A DNA stretch of 64,000 nucleotides from Takifugu bimaculatus (GCA_004026145.2 CP034991.1:11388110-11452109); one strand, 5' to 3'; positions 31,940 through 45,879 are shown, numbered from the stretch's first letter. Program-made: numbers and translations. Notes: generated by a model not told the origin, from the sequence alone.

Positions 31940-33557
31940 TCAGTTGGAGCTCGCTGTGATTGGTTTGTCCAGCTCCAGGTCCAGCGGCGCCGGGCCGAGC
32001 TGCAGGCTACTGTAGCAGGTCTTACAGACGCGGCTGGGCTCAAACAGCTGCTGGCTTGGCACTGGGATCTTCTGGTCGCAGCAGCTGGCGCAGAACACGT
32101 TACCACAGTTCCTGCAGCAGGACGCAGACAGGTCATCACTGCTCCCTCACACACACTCTACAGCCCCCATGCAGCTCCTTCACACCATTCACAGCCAATA
32201 AATCCTCTACTGGAATCCTGTTCTTCAAACACGAGCATCATCATCATCATCATCATGGGCAGGCAACAGCCTGGAGTTACATTTACCTAAAGCTGGCTCA
32301 CACATGTCAACACTCGATGCAGCCGCAATGTATAAATGTTCAAATCAAGGCTGTATAGTTGAAGATAAAATGATAATATCATGGTTTCCAATAAGATTAC
32401 AGGTCCATTTATGATGTAATAAAGATCAAACTAAACACAAGCACTCTTAAATGCTATAGGATTGCATCATGACACCAATAAAATCAGAGATGTGTGATTA
32501 CACCCTGTCCTACAAGACATTCCAAAAGACGTTAGGTTTGAATTATAATGGAAACGGATTAAGACAACTGGTTTCTGCTGGCAGACGCAGGGTCAGCCTT
32601 GATTTGTTCAGCCACGTTTGCAGAACAGGAGGGTGAGTTTGCAGAAAAATCAAGGTGCTCGATCACTCAGTGGTCCTAACTATTCAGTCCATTCAAAGCA
32701 CATCATCATCATCACCACTTGACGAGAGAGCAAGGTTACACTGAAAGTCTCCGGCGCCCATGCTCAGATTCAGATGGAGGCCATGCTCAGCCACTCAAAC
32801 ACACGTGGTGGTCCCTTCTACCTGCCTCTACTCACCCTGAGGTGGCGTTTGAAGGTTGTGCTGATGACGTGATGCTACAGCAGGAGACAGAGGACCAGCC
32901 CAGGAGCAGCGTGGCAGAGTTTAGACTCTCCTGCTGACAGCACCACACTCACCACCACAGCCCATTTCAAATGAGACGTGGTGCTATAAGCACACTAAAG
33001 TCAAATTTGAGTCCTTGGAATTTAAATTTCCCTACTGAGAATTGAACATAATAAAGTGAAACCAGGAGAAGCAGGTGCAGAGGGGAGGATGCAGGTGAGG
33101 GGAGGGGGATTAGGAGACAGTGATGGCAGTTTGGGAGGGGGTAATGGGAGCTGGGTCTCACCAGTCCTCCTGGACAGGTTCCCTGCCACTGTGGGGGGAA
33201 GGGGCACAGACTGGATAAGATCTGCCACAGCAGTGCAGAACACTAAAACATCATCTACGGTCTATCTGAAGATCTGTGTGAAGATTCAAATGCATATTTG
33301 CATTTGTGTTTCAAATCTGAATGAATCAGCAACATTAATGTTCATGAGAGTAGCAAGAAAAGTACAGAAATATAAAAGGGTAACGCCACCGAACCAGTTC
33401 TGCACATAAATGATTTATAATGGGGAGAGGTTGATGACTGGACGGATTAAAGGGTTAAGCTTATTCACCTGCAGTGGTGCTTCCTCGCGGCGAGCCAGAA
33501 CCTGCTCTCGCAGCCGTAACACTGGGGCGCTAAATGGTCTGGAAACCAACGAGTCAC
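31940..33557 (-). CDS. mtmr3: mtmr3 FYVE-domain exons and stop
   Basis: Exon 33469-33557 encodes VTRWFPDHLAPQCYGCESRFW..RKHHCR, and exon 31940-32111 encodes NCGNVFCASCCDQKIPVPSQ, FEPSRVCKTCYSSL and the C terminus. Together they give the WxxD, RKHHCR and eight Zn-binding Cys/His positions of a FYVE finger, split by a 1.36-kb intron after HHC(R). The stop codon is at 31940-31942. The family FYVE differs from classical PI3P binders but is structurally complete. Confidence 0.93.
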
Positions 33558-36500
33558 CTGTAACACACAGCTCACCTGTAAACCACAGTGCATATATGGA
33601 AAAACTACTAAAGAGGTTCGGAAACATTTCCTTTACCTCGGTGTCCTGTTTGTCCACCTGCTCCCAGCTGGCCTCAGAGAAGAACTCTGTGCTGCAGCGT
33701 GATAGACAGTTGGGGTCGATGTTGTACTCCGAGTCTGTCATACCCGTCTGAGGAGAAGGACACGCGTGTTTGGAACCACCGGGCACATGTACGGTTTAGG
33801 ATAAACGGCGCCCGCATCTCACCAGCTCGTCTCCCAAGTCGCCGTTGATCCTGTGGGACCCGGCCTGCTGCTGGTTCTTCAGGCAGCTCCACAGCTCCTG
33901 CATCTGCTTCTTTAAAGTCTCTACCTCCATCTGGTGACCTGCTTCGATCTGTCTCAGTCTCTGCTGGATCACGTCGGTGTGTAGCGCCAACCCGTCGTCA
34001 TCGAGGTGACTGCGGGACGGCTGCTCCGGGCTGATGGCGGAGCGGCTCATGGAGTGGCACCAGCGGTGCAGAGAGCAGCTGCCTCGTGGGTGGAGGATCA
34101 GGGAGTTGCAGCTTGCCAGGGACACTTGTCGACTCAGAGGGACCCTCTTTCCAATGCCTTTGGCCCACTGAGGGCCTCCACCGAGCTCCCCCTCAGAGGC
34201 TTCACCGTTACACAAGCCCTCCCTGCTGAGGTCAGCACTCACAGACTGTAAGGCACTGACAGAAGGTCGCTTGCCGCCCCCATTTAAAGTTCTCATAAAG
34301 CCTTGATCTCCAGTCTCCAGTGGTTTGTCTAACGGAGAACTGAGCGTCTGGGTGTTGCCATCAAGGCAGGCTCGATGATTTAGGGGAGCAGATGGTGCTG
34401 GTGCCGACTCCAGGCTTTTGCTGCAAACTTCTTCAGTCAAAGTCTCTGTGGAACTTTCCAACAGCGAAGCCCTTTTATTCAACTGCTGCTCAGAGAACGC
34501 GCGGTCAGACTCAGAGACCGGACACGTTTCCTTGAACCCAGCTGTTTCTTTGGGGAAGTTATCTGCAAAGCCGTTAGTTATAGTTCTGTCGGGTGAAGGC
34601 TCTGACGCACACGAGTCAGCTTTTTTAAGTCCTTGTGCAAATTGTTCATCAGAACAGTTGTTCTTCACCAGATCACCTGAAGACTCAGACAACTCACCTA
34701 CCAGATGACTGAGCTCCTCTACCTTCTGTACAGAGAGATGGTCAGGCTCTAATTCGTCAGGCGTGGTGAGACCATTTTCTGGTTGGGAATCATTAGGAAC
34801 TGCTTCTTCCTGGATCTCAGTTCCATTGACCTGAGCGCAATGAGCTGTGTCCATCACCTCTGCATCTTTCTTCACCTCTGTCTCCACATCTACAACAACA
34901 GTGTTGTTGATGACATGAGCGGGGGAGCCACTTTCCTCTTTCAGAGTATCTGTAGCAACTTCCTCTTTAGTTGCTTCCTGAAGGATGTTCTCCATCTGGC
35001 CCTCAGCCATGCCCACTGCCACAGAGAGCTCGGCCTCCTCCTCTTCCTCTGGGTTCACAGAGACCCCCCGCCTGAGCTCAGGGTGTGAACCCTGAGGCTG
35101 CAGGCTGTCCACCTCAGTGCCTGCTCCATTTACATAGTGCTCCGCTCCATTGGGCTGCACCTCCTGATTCTGGCTCCCTCCTCCATCAGGCCCCACTGCC
35201 ATGCTGAGCTCCAGAGAGCGACGGTGGTCCTGCCATTTCTCTTTAAGGCTCGGGTCGCTGGAGCGGCGGTTTGGAGCCAGTGAGTTTCCCATCTCACATG
35301 CACTGGGCAAATTGTCAAAGGAGCGAGTCTTTGAACATCTGGAGTAGAAAAAAATGTAGGTTATATTCAGGAAACTGCTTAACTGCTTTAAAAAAAAATG
35401 CAGCTCAGTCTTGTATAGTTCAACTGAGAGGGGCCATGAGCAGTGGAGCTGCCGACACTCTGACCTCTACGTATCTTACATTAGGGAGGTGGGGGAGTCA
35501 GGTGCCAGCGTGCCAGGCTCACCTGGCCAGGGGCGTGTCCTTGGGATTGCCACCAGGCACAGGATAGGGGGCACAGGAGTCATCAGAAGGAGTGGTGGGG
35601 GAGGAGCTGGGCAGGTAGACTGCTGTCCACAGCATCAAGTTGCGGACGTGACACACAGGGTGCAGAACCTGTAACAAAAGCTACAAAGTTAACTTGGGGG
35701 AATTAGGGAATCACGACACCATGTTGTCAGGACAACCACCCAAAAATGCATATAAAGAATTCACAGCAAAAAAAAGAAGAAGAAGAAAAAAAAAACTTCT
35801 GATTTTGGACTTCAAGGCATCCTGAGGTCAGAGGGTAAACGTACAATCTCAGAGTGCGACGAGTACAGCATGTTCCTCAGACTGCGGTTGGCTGGTCTTA
35901 GCAGTGACCACACAGAACACGTCCTCTCCTGAATGTGGCGATCCACTCGCTCCTTGCCACTGTTGCACAGGAAGGTTCCAAACAGGCAGGAGTAGGTGTG
36001 CTGCACCAGCTTCACCTGCATTCACACACACACCCACACACACAAGTGATCCAGCATGCATGGACTTGTATACCGACAGATGAAAAATGATAATAAGCAG
36101 GAAGGATAGGGCTTTCCCTGTGCACAAATACACCTAGCCTAAAATATCTAGCCACAGACCACACAAGGTCTGACTTCTGCCCACCCCCCACACTAGAACA
36201 CACCAAGAAGGCCTCGTTGAATTCAAAGGAACAAGGGAACTGCCTCTGCAGCTGATGAACACAGTCCAGCCACTGCAGGAAGACAGGACATCGCTCATTC
36301 AGGTCCTCAGAGTTTTCGCCATGGCCACACCGGTCAGCAAATTTATGGCCAAATTCCAGCCACTCTGTCTCCACTAAAACCTGGAAGCCCTGCGCAAAGA
36401 TTGTAGCATCAATAACTAATAACTAATCACTATAAAACAGCATTGTTGAACGCAACACAAAAGTTATGGAATGTGACCAAAGCAGTGCGTTCATCTGTAC

Positions 36501-39500
36501 CTCTACAGTGCGATAGTAAGGGTCCAACAGCAGCTTGGACAAAGCCACAATTTGAGGCGTGCGGTCCCAGCCGTCAGAACAGTGCACCAGGACCGGTCGG
36601 TGGTCCCGGTCCACAGCATGGACAACCAGAAGCGCTGCCTTCAGCAGAAGGGACAGATGCTGCAGCCATTTGGTGCTCTCCAGTGCGGAAAGCCAGCTGC
36701 AAAGAAACGACAACCATGAGCACAAACACGTCAGAGGATCCTCAAACGCTCATTTTCTGTCTCTTGCAAAGTAATCAGACTTCCCACACAGGCAGTGCAG
36801 GCCACCCATGTTACAGATCTTAAAGGCTCACCAAAGTATGCGATAATCTCCTTTGTAATGCGTATTGTTTGTCTTATAATTACAGAATTCCTATTTAAAG
36901 TGACTAAATGTTCTTTAGCTGCAGTCAGTCGAAAAAAATATCATTAGTGTCAAGGAGGTGTGAAACTGCCTTGTATTATAATCAGATACACAAGATTGTG
37001 CAACTTCTTGCGAAATTGGCAAGGTTAACACATCTTCTACTCATTGTGGGAAATGAAGAAAAAAAAAAGATTTCACAACATTGCTCAAAGTTGCGCACAT
37101 AACATCAAATAGCCCTCTCCGACTACCAAAGACAAAATCTTTTACTGCAGCAACTAAGAGTTTGAGCGCTTCACACAGAATGCCTTCAGCTCCCGAAGAA
37201 TTAAAGCTGAAGCTGCAGTGACCAGGAGAAGCTAGAAATATAACAGAAAACCTACTTAGCTGGATCGGGCATCTGAGTGCAAAGGAATCGCAGCGATTGG
37301 AAGCTCTTGCGGATGGAGTGGATGTTGGCCATTCCCATGAACACCACCTCACAGTTGGGATAGTATTCTGCAGATGTGAAGGATGGAAACAGCGATTCAA
37401 ACAAAAGTATCAGGAAGCAAAACGTTCCTGGTTTTTAATTATCGTGGGCAGAACAAACTCAGATCAGATGAACACACATGTATTTACCCTCGTGTCTGTG
37501 AGCAGGGAAAATGAAGACCTACCTGGGCATTCGCAGCCTCCACCTTTGGCTCTGTTGGCTACAGCAGCAGCATATGATCTGGCATCCAGGATCAGTAATT
37601 TATGAGGCTGGATGGCCAGTGTTTCCACCTCTGAGTTGTTGGTCATGGAGGATTCTGAAGCAAACACGAATCCAAATTGTGCACGTTTAAATTTAATGTA
37701 AATAAAAACGGGACTTAATGAGATCTGTGCGGATTATGTGTCGCTGTTTCAGACGAGCCCGAACAGCTCAGCCTGATCACACGCATACGTAAATATCTGT
37801 GTGGGGGTATATCTGTGGTGAAGGAGGAATCTGGATGTCTGAGCTCTCACCAAAGTCTGTGTCAGGCAGGTCGTGGCCATTGGTGTAGCCTCCATTGGAG
37901 TGATGTTTTTGGGAGCTGCCGTCCACGGCGCATGCCTTAGCGATGGACTGGACTAGGTGTTCGTCATCTGCATTCCTCCAGCCCCACCAGCTCACCTCTG
38001 GCTGCCCACAACGGGCAATGACTGCCCCCGTTGTCTGGTGCCTGAGCAGAGGAAAGTGGGAAACTGTTAAAAACAACTTAAAATTGACTGAAATTAACAT
38101 GAATGAAAATTTCAAACAAAAAAATCCTTCGAATGAATAGTTATCTTAAAGTTAAAATTAGATCGAATAAATCTGACTAAACACGTGACACACTGATATC
38201 GCTGGAACAGCCAGTGGTAACATTGTTGACAAACTCAATTTGCTGCAGCGTTGTGATTTTCCAAGCCAAAGTAAACTTTGACCAGATGGGTGCTGATATG
38301 AAAGCACGAGAACATTATCTAAATGTGGTTACATTCCTTTTATAAACTAAAAGGCAAATTGGTCTATCAAAAAGCTTCAGTGGGTGTGGCAGTAAATGTG
38401 GTTCAGCCAACCTATACACAACCGCAGGAATCCTCTTCCAGGAGCGGAACGTTGCCACATTTTCTAGCTCCTTGTCTGTGATCCAGGCTGGGACCAGAAG
38501 TTGCTGAGGGTAGCTGGGGCAAAGCCTGCAAAGGGCAGCAATAGTTTAACAGGACGTGAAAACAGAGAGAGACGCTGAACTAAAGAGCTTTGATGGCTCA
38601 ACAAAGGTTGTTGTCAACAGACACCTAATCCAGGGCTGAGCTCTCATCTGCCCAGGGTGCAGCGCTAGTAGAGTACAATAATATAGCCACCTACTGTCGG
38701 AAACGTAAACACACAGATGGACAGGGCGCCAATGAAAGCAAACATCGGCTCTTTCTTCCAGCGGGGAATAACTGATATCAACCTAACAGCAGGGATCCTG
38801 ACTGAAAGCCACCATTACCTGAACTTGCTGTTGATGTCTGAAATCCTCCAGGCGTTTTGAGTGTCAAATCCCATTCTCTCAACCTCATTTTTGAACCAGG
38901 AAGTCACATGTTCGCCTACAGAAGATATAATCAAATAAAACCCAGAAATGTGTTAAAGACCTGCTGTCGCTGTTGCTGGTGTGTGGGAGGCATAATCATA
39001 CATACCTGGTCTGCAAAGCTCGCTGTGCTGCTCCTTCTCACCAGCATACACATTCATGCACCAGGCATGGAAAGCAAAGGAGAAGAGGTCCTCGAGGCGA
39101 GTGGGAGGACGCACTACAGCGTTGAGGCGTTTCAACCATTCCTGACACTGTTCAAAGGTGGAGAACTGACACCTGATGGATCAATCACAGGATACAGGGT
39201 TATACTGTGTGTACAGTTTGCACTTCTCATTTACTGTTCAACACAACGTCGCAGCCCTATTTTCATGTCATCTATTCATAGTTTTCCTGTGACACTACAC
39301 CAAAACAACACACTTGTCCGCCACCCGCTAGCTTAGAAACCGACGAAGAGAAAAGCCGGGGTTTATTTTTATCTATTCCGTCAAATATCGACAACCCAGA
39401 GAGAAGAAAGCTGTGGATCAGTGCTATAAAACACAGCTCGGCCCCTGGAGAGAATCACTGTTACACGCTCGGAATACTACGTCCCTGAAACTAACGACTC

Positions 39501-42500
39501 AGCTACATTGGAGCTCACCTTTGCTTTTAGAATGAAGAACTTCTTGTCCTTCACTTACTGGTAGCAGCATTGTTTACTCATGTAATATTTGTAACTGTCT
39601 TGTGTAACTGCTCTTGTGCTTCATTCTGGCAGCTGTGTAGAGTGATGGATTGTCCGGCAGGTAAATGTAAACATCGCCGAATTCGAGTTTTGGCAGGGAC
39701 CTGGTAGCTTTTAATGACTCGGTGTTGTATGTGGGCCACAAGTTCCCGATAATTCCGTATTTAAATAATTCTAAAAATTTCTTTAGATATCTTTCCTTGG
39801 CTGCTGACAGATGATATCAGCGACTGCTCGTTTGCGTGTCGCCATTTCCGAATGCGTTTTTTGCCCCACAGGTCACTGCGCAGGTCATGTGACTGGAAAC
39901 CATCAATACACTGAATACATTGAATCTATTCTGAAGACCTATAAACCTTTTTACAGCCTGAAATGCAAATATTTGCTATTTAACTTAGAGCAGGATAAAA
40001 AAAAAAGTTAGAGGTTCCAGCAAAAGCTCTATTTGTGCAATGTAAGTGAGAAGGCATGCTTTTACATATTTCAATTACTAGCACGAGTTTCCTAAAATTA
40101 TATAACCGGTAATTTAAATGTTAAGTAAACAGCTGAAGAGGAACTTTGGTCATACCTGATAACTTTGCAGTCCTTGCAGGTGACGTGAAGCTGGAACATA
40201 TCCCGACACTCTGCGCTCTCTATGAGCTGGAGAGGAACCTGTGGATAGACACAAATGAGGACAGGTTGAGAATGAGCTGCAGCACACATCCAGTAGGACT
40301 GTGGTTACATTTAAAAAAGGAACGTGGTACTGACAATCCTGTCAATTAAATAACAATCGGCGGTATAAAAACTCCCATGCAGCAGGTTCTACAATGGCAA
40401 GTATATAGAGCAGCCCCTTGTTTTGCCATGTGAGGCGATACTGTCATACACGTCTCACGAAGCTCTCTAAAGGCTACTGAGCTTGTGTCGGCATTTCCCT
40501 TTCAGATCACAGCTGTTAAATATAATTCAAAGTACAGAACTGTCATGTGCTGATGACTTGAGGATGCTTTGAATGCCGTAGGGAAATACTTATACTGCTT
40601 TAACTAAGCTCTACTAATTAGTAAAGAGCCACTGTTCAGCAGCAGGGTAGGCTTTTGTGTGTGTGGCTCACACAGTCTGGCCATGCACAAACAGCAGCCA
40701 GTCACCAGTGGGTCAAGCTTAAAATACAACTTAGGGGTTATTGCTGACGGAATGGTGTTGGAAGATCAAAAGCTTGTGCAGGTAATTTCGTTCAGTCGTG
40801 GGTTTTCTTTGCTTAATCAGCAGTTGTGTTAAACAGAATGAACAAGCAGGATTCATCTTGTGAAAACGTCAGCCTGTTAACAGACGGGCACACACAGGGT
40901 TTACCCTGGAGTCAAGCACAGCAAACCATGCAGCTCTGCAGGGTACTTACTGACATCTCACAACAACAACTCTATCCAGAGCAAAACACAGAGAACAACA
41001 ATAAAAATGATGCAAAGTGATTCTGAAGGGTTTCTCTGGCTGCCTTAAACACCCGCATTTGAATCCTTTATTCCTGCTCTGTAATTAAGAAACCTAATCT
41101 GCCCATCATCAAAATTCCTAGTCTGCTTGTTAACAGCCTCAGTCGTTTGCTGCCCCACTAACCCCCATCATGCGATTTCAGACAACTCTGAGGCCCCATC
41201 AGCCCATCAAAATGTGTGTGAGGAGAAAGTTGGCTCTGTCTGGTACAAAGACAGAAAAGGCTCATTAGAGTCCAACTAAACACAAGACACGTGATGGATA
41301 TTAGAACAAAAACACATATGTAATGATGAGGCTCACTCAATATGAACTTTATACCGGAAGATTTGATATTCAATATTAAATGCAAGACCGACATGATAAC
41401 CTTGATTTGTTTACTGAATTGATGTCAAACTTTCAGGTGCAAAAACTCAGCTGCTGCACGAAGGAACAAGCAAGCTGACCCTGTAACAAGCTCATGGTGA
41501 AATTCACTAAACATTGCATGCACAGTAGGAAGTGAAGGTGGAAAAGCAATAAAACCCTTTTAGCACATGATCTGCCATCGCACAACTTTCAGGAACTAAC
41601 TGCAGACTAGTGTGATCGGAACATACCAGATGCTTTTTCTTGTACCAAAGCATTTTGAGTAGAATCCTGGCAAAAATATTTTTCTCTTCTATAGTCTATA
41701 AGGTTCTTGGACCATCAGTGGTGTAATGTAGAACCAACACAAAACCAGACAAAAATGGTCCTATGATTCTAAAATACAGTTAGATATACACAAATAGATA
41801 AAAATGAAGAAATAGTTTGATGATAGAACAAAATTATGACAGTGTTATATGGAGGTCATTCCAATAAAGTTTACACATAACAAATTATTAGATTTAATAG
41901 TGGTGACCAGCAAAATCCCCAAGACCTGTGTCAGCTGGTCTACTTGTGCACATCACAGTTTGAAATGGGAAGTCAACAAATTTTGATGACGTATTAGCAG
42001 AAATAAAAGAAAAAGACCCACAGAAATAAGACTTTCCCTGAACTAATAAATAGACTCTACACTTTGGTGATACGATTCAAGAGAGTGAAACACTTTGTGA
42101 GAGAAAGAGACTGAGACAGGGAGAGAGAAACACATGATGTAACTATTATTCATCCCCTCTGGAACCACTGAAACCACGGTAACAGCAAGTGCTGGAGAAG
42201 GAAGGGCAAGTGTGGAGAACAGAGGTGATAAAAGAGTCACACAGAGCTGCTGCCAGTACAGATCACAGATCAGCAGTGAATAAAGCAGGTGCCAAAGAAA
42301 TTTGTCTCCAGACTAACTTAAGACTCGTCCCATACAGTCAATATACATTTAATTCTGCCATAGATACTTGGTGAGATGACCTCAGAGGCCACTGCTTATA
42401 CTCACATTGACAACAGACTCTTTAAACTTGATGTGCAGACGGTAGTTGGATGTTGCAATGATAGCATCTTCTGCTCTCCCCACATACTCCGTGAACTCTC

Positions 42501-43005
42501 CGTGCAGCTCAGGAAAGGGAACCTAGCAACAGCAGCAGATAGAGCAATGCAAACAGACTGCGCAGTGACAAAGATCAGCCGTGATAACGATAATGTACAG
42601 ACTAAGGGATGGGGACAGATCCTCATCGTCACAAAATATGCTCAATTGCTTTTTGTAAAATAAGGGCAGGAGTAAAAGACTCCAGAAGAGAATCAAGGGT
42701 TTATATTTAACAGCGAAAGGAGGAACAGTTAATTTTTAGCCACGGCAGACAAAAACTGCTCCGCTCCGAGACTGAAAGTCAGCTTAAATGTCATGTGACT
42801 CCTTGGTGGTGATGTGTTATGTAACTGATTAGGACGACTTGCCCACACACTAACACATATCTGTCAGCTTAACTGGGCTTTAACAGCACCCAATAAGCAG
42901 CGATGGCTTCCTCACCTGCATGTTTTCTTCCTCCAGGACAGGGGACTTCTTGGGAAAGATCTGATTGGCCTGGATGCACTCCAGGCTTTGCTGCCCCTCC
43001 TCCTC
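31940..43005 (-). CDS. mtmr3: Myotubularin-related protein 3 (PI3P / PI(3,5)P2 3-phosphatase)
   Basis: Exons in transcript order: 42916-43005, 42406-42522, 40156-40238, 39006-39172, 38819-38915, 38412-38525, 37851-38041, 37523-37654, 37256-37367, 36501-36696, 36204-36389, 35845-36015, 35523-35668, 33823-35338, 33637-33747, 33469-33557, 31940-32111. They total 3690 nt, 1230 codons with the TGA, and every junction keeps phase. Domains: PH-GRAM (about 25-150), myotubularin phosphatase (about 185-600) with HCSDGWDR (Cys near 407), a Ser-rich central region, coiled coil and C-terminal FYVE. The order and sequence match human MTMR3 (1198 aa), including RSFDNL, EGQMENILQEATKEE, VIQQRLRQIEAGHQMEVETLKKQ and the ending LELDKPITASSN. 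It removes the 3-phosphate from PI3P and PI(3,5)P2 and modulates autophagy and endosomes. The initiator ATG is not in exon 42916-43005 and was not found. Confidence 0.94.
32235..32256. repeat. (CAT)n microsatellite
   Basis: Seven ATC units in the intron that splits the mtmr3 FYVE domain. Confidence 0.9.
33637..35338 (-). CDS. mtmr3: mtmr3 central region and coiled-coil exons
   Basis: The 1516-nt exon 33823-35338 begins CSKTRSFDNLPSACE and covers the poorly conserved Glu/Ser-rich middle, with conserved islands AEGQMENILQEATKEE and SRSHLDDDGLALHTDVIQQRLRQIE. It ends in the coiled coil and HRINGDLGDEL. Exon 33637-33747 encodes CLSRCSTEFFSEASWEQVDK. The large single exon for the disordered region is also a feature of the human gene as I remember it. 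The low similarity in the middle is expected for an unstructured segment. Confidence 0.92.
35523..38525 (-). CDS. mtmr3: mtmr3 phosphatase-domain exons
   Basis: Exons 38412-38525, 37851-38041, 37523-37654, 37256-37367, 36501-36696, 36204-36389, 35845-36015 and 35523-35668. Landmarks are WITDKELENVATFRSWKRIP, CGQPEVSWWGWRN, LLILDARSYAAAVANRAKGGG, YYPNCEVVFMGMANIHSIR and GFQVLVETEWLEFGHKFADR. The P-loop HCSDGWDR, encoded at 36561-36584, has the catalytic Cys and Arg of an active CX5R phosphatase. Nothing suggests a pseudophosphatase. Introns are mostly 0.1-0.5 kb. Confidence 0.94.
38819..40238 (-). CDS. mtmr3: mtmr3 PH-GRAM exons
   Basis: Exons 40156-40238, 39006-39172 and 38819-38915 encode VPLQLIESAECRDMFQLHV, CKDCKVIRCQFSTFEQCQEWLKRLN, the aromatic-rich EDLFSFAFHAWCMNVYAGEK, and EHVTSWFKNEVERMGFD. 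The acceptor of 39006-39172 is set by phase: only the cag before GTGTCAG restores the conserved RCQF. The PH-GRAM module binds phosphoinositides in the family. Confidence 0.92.
40239..42405 (-). other. mtmr3: mtmr3 intron, no further features
   Basis: A 2.2-kb AT-rich intron between the first two PH-GRAM exons. I see no coding segment, strong repeat or structured element. Confidence 0.7.
42406..43005 (-). CDS. mtmr3: mtmr3 N-terminal coding exons
   Basis: Exon 42916-43005 encodes EEEGQQSLECIQANQIFPKK (human MDEETRHSLECIQANQIFPRK), and exon 42406-42522 encodes VPFPELHGEFTEYVGRAEDA and SNYRLHIKFKESVVN, the start of the PH-GRAM domain. Both are phase 0. The first exon opens with an acceptor (ctctgcag), so the Met and one or two following residues must come from a small upstream exon somewhere in 43006-46030. 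I could not identify that exon with confidence. Confidence 0.88.
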
Positions 43006-44454
43006 CTGCAGAGGAAATGCCCGTTAACTCCTTACTGAATTAGTATCTAACAACAACAATAAAATAGTAACAATAATAATAATAATTTAATCTGCGGTGC
43101 AATAATTCTTGAAAGTCAAATGTTGGAGATCTCAGGTGTTCTGAGACGAGATGAATATGTTTCACACTAGATGGTTATCAGCAAGGAATGTGAAGCATGA
43201 ATATACAAGTATTCCGCGCCCCTGGGGAAACCTGCTGGAATAAAAATGTCTGGCCTGGTGCTGACAGAGACAGGCAGGGCTCTATGGGTTATGTTTGGTC
43301 AGGAGCCTATTAGCCTGGAGAGCGTGTGCAAAAAGATTAAGGTGGTCAAAAAAGCAGATGAGAGATCCTGACAGACTGCTCTTTTAGACAAACTGATACC
43401 AAGAGTCATTACACACTGACGAGCAGCAAACTGGGGCCAGCCAAGGGGCAGTCACTGCACAGCGGGATGCCAAACCCCCCCCCGCACACAGGCACAGTCC
43501 AGTGGTCATGTCATGTTGCAGCGATACAAAAAAAAACAACCTTGCAATGTAAACTGAAAGCTTGCTTGGACAGCAACCTCAGTGGACCTCTGGCAATGTG
43601 TCAGCTTATGTGTCGGCTTCCTGATAAACAAAAGTGATTAACTTTGAAATCAATCGAGAGTTTCCAATATCCGAGGCACAATGTGCACAGATGCAAGAGC
43701 TAGAGGCATTGAAGAAAACCAAATACTGTACCATGATCACGACGAAGGAGTGTGGGTCAACCAAAAAGGAACTACGGCCCGGCCTGATCTGTGCAAGGTG
43801 GAAAAAGGTTGATAAGTATTTCTGAACGGGCAAAAAGCAATTTAACACACAATAAGTCAGTTGTGAAGGAGGTATATTATAAAAGTGATAATCCCAGTAT
43901 AATGCAGCTTGAGGGTGGTTGGAGTTTTCCTTCATTCTGACACCATATTACATCAGTGATGTTTTAGCATACAGACGCATAAATACTTTTCCAGAAAATC
44001 AGTCTGGGGGCATGAACAGATTGTTGTCCATGACTGACTGGAAAGTTTTGAGGCCCCAGCTGAAAAGTCAGATATTCCAAAGCAAATCAATCCAGCATGA
44101 AATGGCAAAGAGAGGCGAGACCAGGCCACCAAAGGCAGAATTTAGGTCCCAGACACAGCTGCCACAACCATAGTTAGATGATAAGTGCATTTATTAGGCC
44201 GGTCTGAGAATAAGGCGAGGGGTGTAACGTAACGTGATATATTTCGAACTTACCACAATCAATTATCGCTGATGTTAAGCCCCGGTGATCCTGTTGAGAA
44301 ACTCACATGTGAGAGATGGCAATCTAGAGACATTAAAGGAAAGATCCATCTTAATAAAGAACAGAAGCATTTCCTCACAAAACTAGGTGTATTATGCAAA
44401 TTGCAACGCATTGAAAGGAGACATACAAGCTACAGAAACCTGATTCCTTTGGAA

Positions 44455-44478
44455 ATATATATATATATATATATATAT
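44455..44478. repeat. (AT)n microsatellite
   Basis: Eleven or twelve AT units in an mtmr3 intron. Confidence 0.92.
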
Positions 44479-45121
44479 TTGCTGGTAGTCACAGTGGATT
44501 GAATTTAGTCTGAGAAAAACATTTTGTCACAGTTGTAGATCAAAAAGGATAACTGGATTCAAAATGCAGCCAACAACCAGACAGTTCAATGAAACAAACC
44601 ACTCATGACATTAACCCCAGATAAAATCCATAAACTCCAACTGTTGCATGAATGAACACTTCGCTAGTGCGGCAAATTTCACTAAAATCAAAATATATAG
44701 GAATATACAAATATTCCAAAACCAAAAGTAGTAGACATTTTGGCTTAATGCACACATCAGAACATTAATTATTACCTTTTTTTTGTCATCGGTGTCATGT
44801 AAATGGCATTTTGTTAGGCTCAGTAACTCATTACAAAAGTGACACTTCCCAATAAGACTTTCCTCAACATAAAACATGCTGGAGATGTTTTAGCGCACCG
44901 GCCTGGAAATAGTTGGAAAGGTCAGGTAGTCTTGCAGAGACTGAAACTTGATCTGAGGTCACTGAATGAGAGGATATTCAACAAAAGGAGAAAAGAACTC
45001 CCCTGCAAATGTTGTGGTGTTTTATTTTTCCTTTTTTGGCAAGTGATATGAAGATAACTTCTTCCTTCATTTAACAGCACCATGCAGCTTTTACTGCTGC
45101 TGCCACCCGATAAAGCATATC

Positions 45122-45159
45122 TCACACACACACACACCCACACACACACACACACACAG
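45122..45159. repeat. (CA)n microsatellite
   Basis: CA repeat with one CCCA interruption in an mtmr3 intron. Confidence 0.95.
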
Positions 45160-45879
45160 GCTCTGTTTACCACAACGGGCTCATGACCTCTGGCTACGTC
45201 TCAGTTTGGTTCTGAATTCGGGCCCATAGGGAGGGCTAAGCCCCTTTGAGCCCGAACGTTACTCTGATCCCGTGACAGGGCATCATGCATCATGGGCTGC
45301 AACATGAGTAAGCGAAATTAAAACAGAAAGAAATCGACCAGAACATCCCAGTAGGTCGGAATGCCATAAAGCACTCCAAAGTGAAACCTAGGCTGGGAAG
45401 TGAATGCGAAGGAATCCAGTTACAATGAAAACCAACGCAACGCTTGAGTTTATTAATGTTTTGCTACATTCGTGCGTACCCGGTGCGGTGGAATATGATG
45501 TTAAGGCGTTAGAAATCAATTGTTACCAGGCAAAAGTCAGCAACGTCCGCACCGTCGCTTATGCTAACGTCTCAAAAATAGCGAGAATTTAGCGCGTCTA
45601 CACACTAAAAGTGTCAACATTAGCTACGTGGCGTTGGACGCCGGTAATCGGTCGGTTGTTGCGTTATAAATCGTTACGATAGCGTTCATTAATCACGGAC
45701 AGTAAAGCTAAGAGTACCACGTCCACAAAGTAGTAGCCAAACTAGTTAGCCAACACTGAAGTAAGTACTGGCTATTCAGCGAGAAGCCGACATTTTTATT
45801 TATCTCTGCTTTCCATCCCACATCACTACTACGGTACTGACGCCCAACAAGGGGGCTCGGTTTGGTGTTAATAACAGCA

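Noticed and set aside
31679..32358. Plus-strand frames of 132-203 codons over the mtmr3 FYVE exon
   Set aside because: The minus strand encodes the FYVE finger with all Zn ligands and a stop matching human; the plus frames have no homology.
34006..35088. Plus-strand frames opposite the mtmr3 central exon
   Set aside because: They are antisense shadows of the 1516-nt mtmr3 exon, which is clearly coding on the minus strand.
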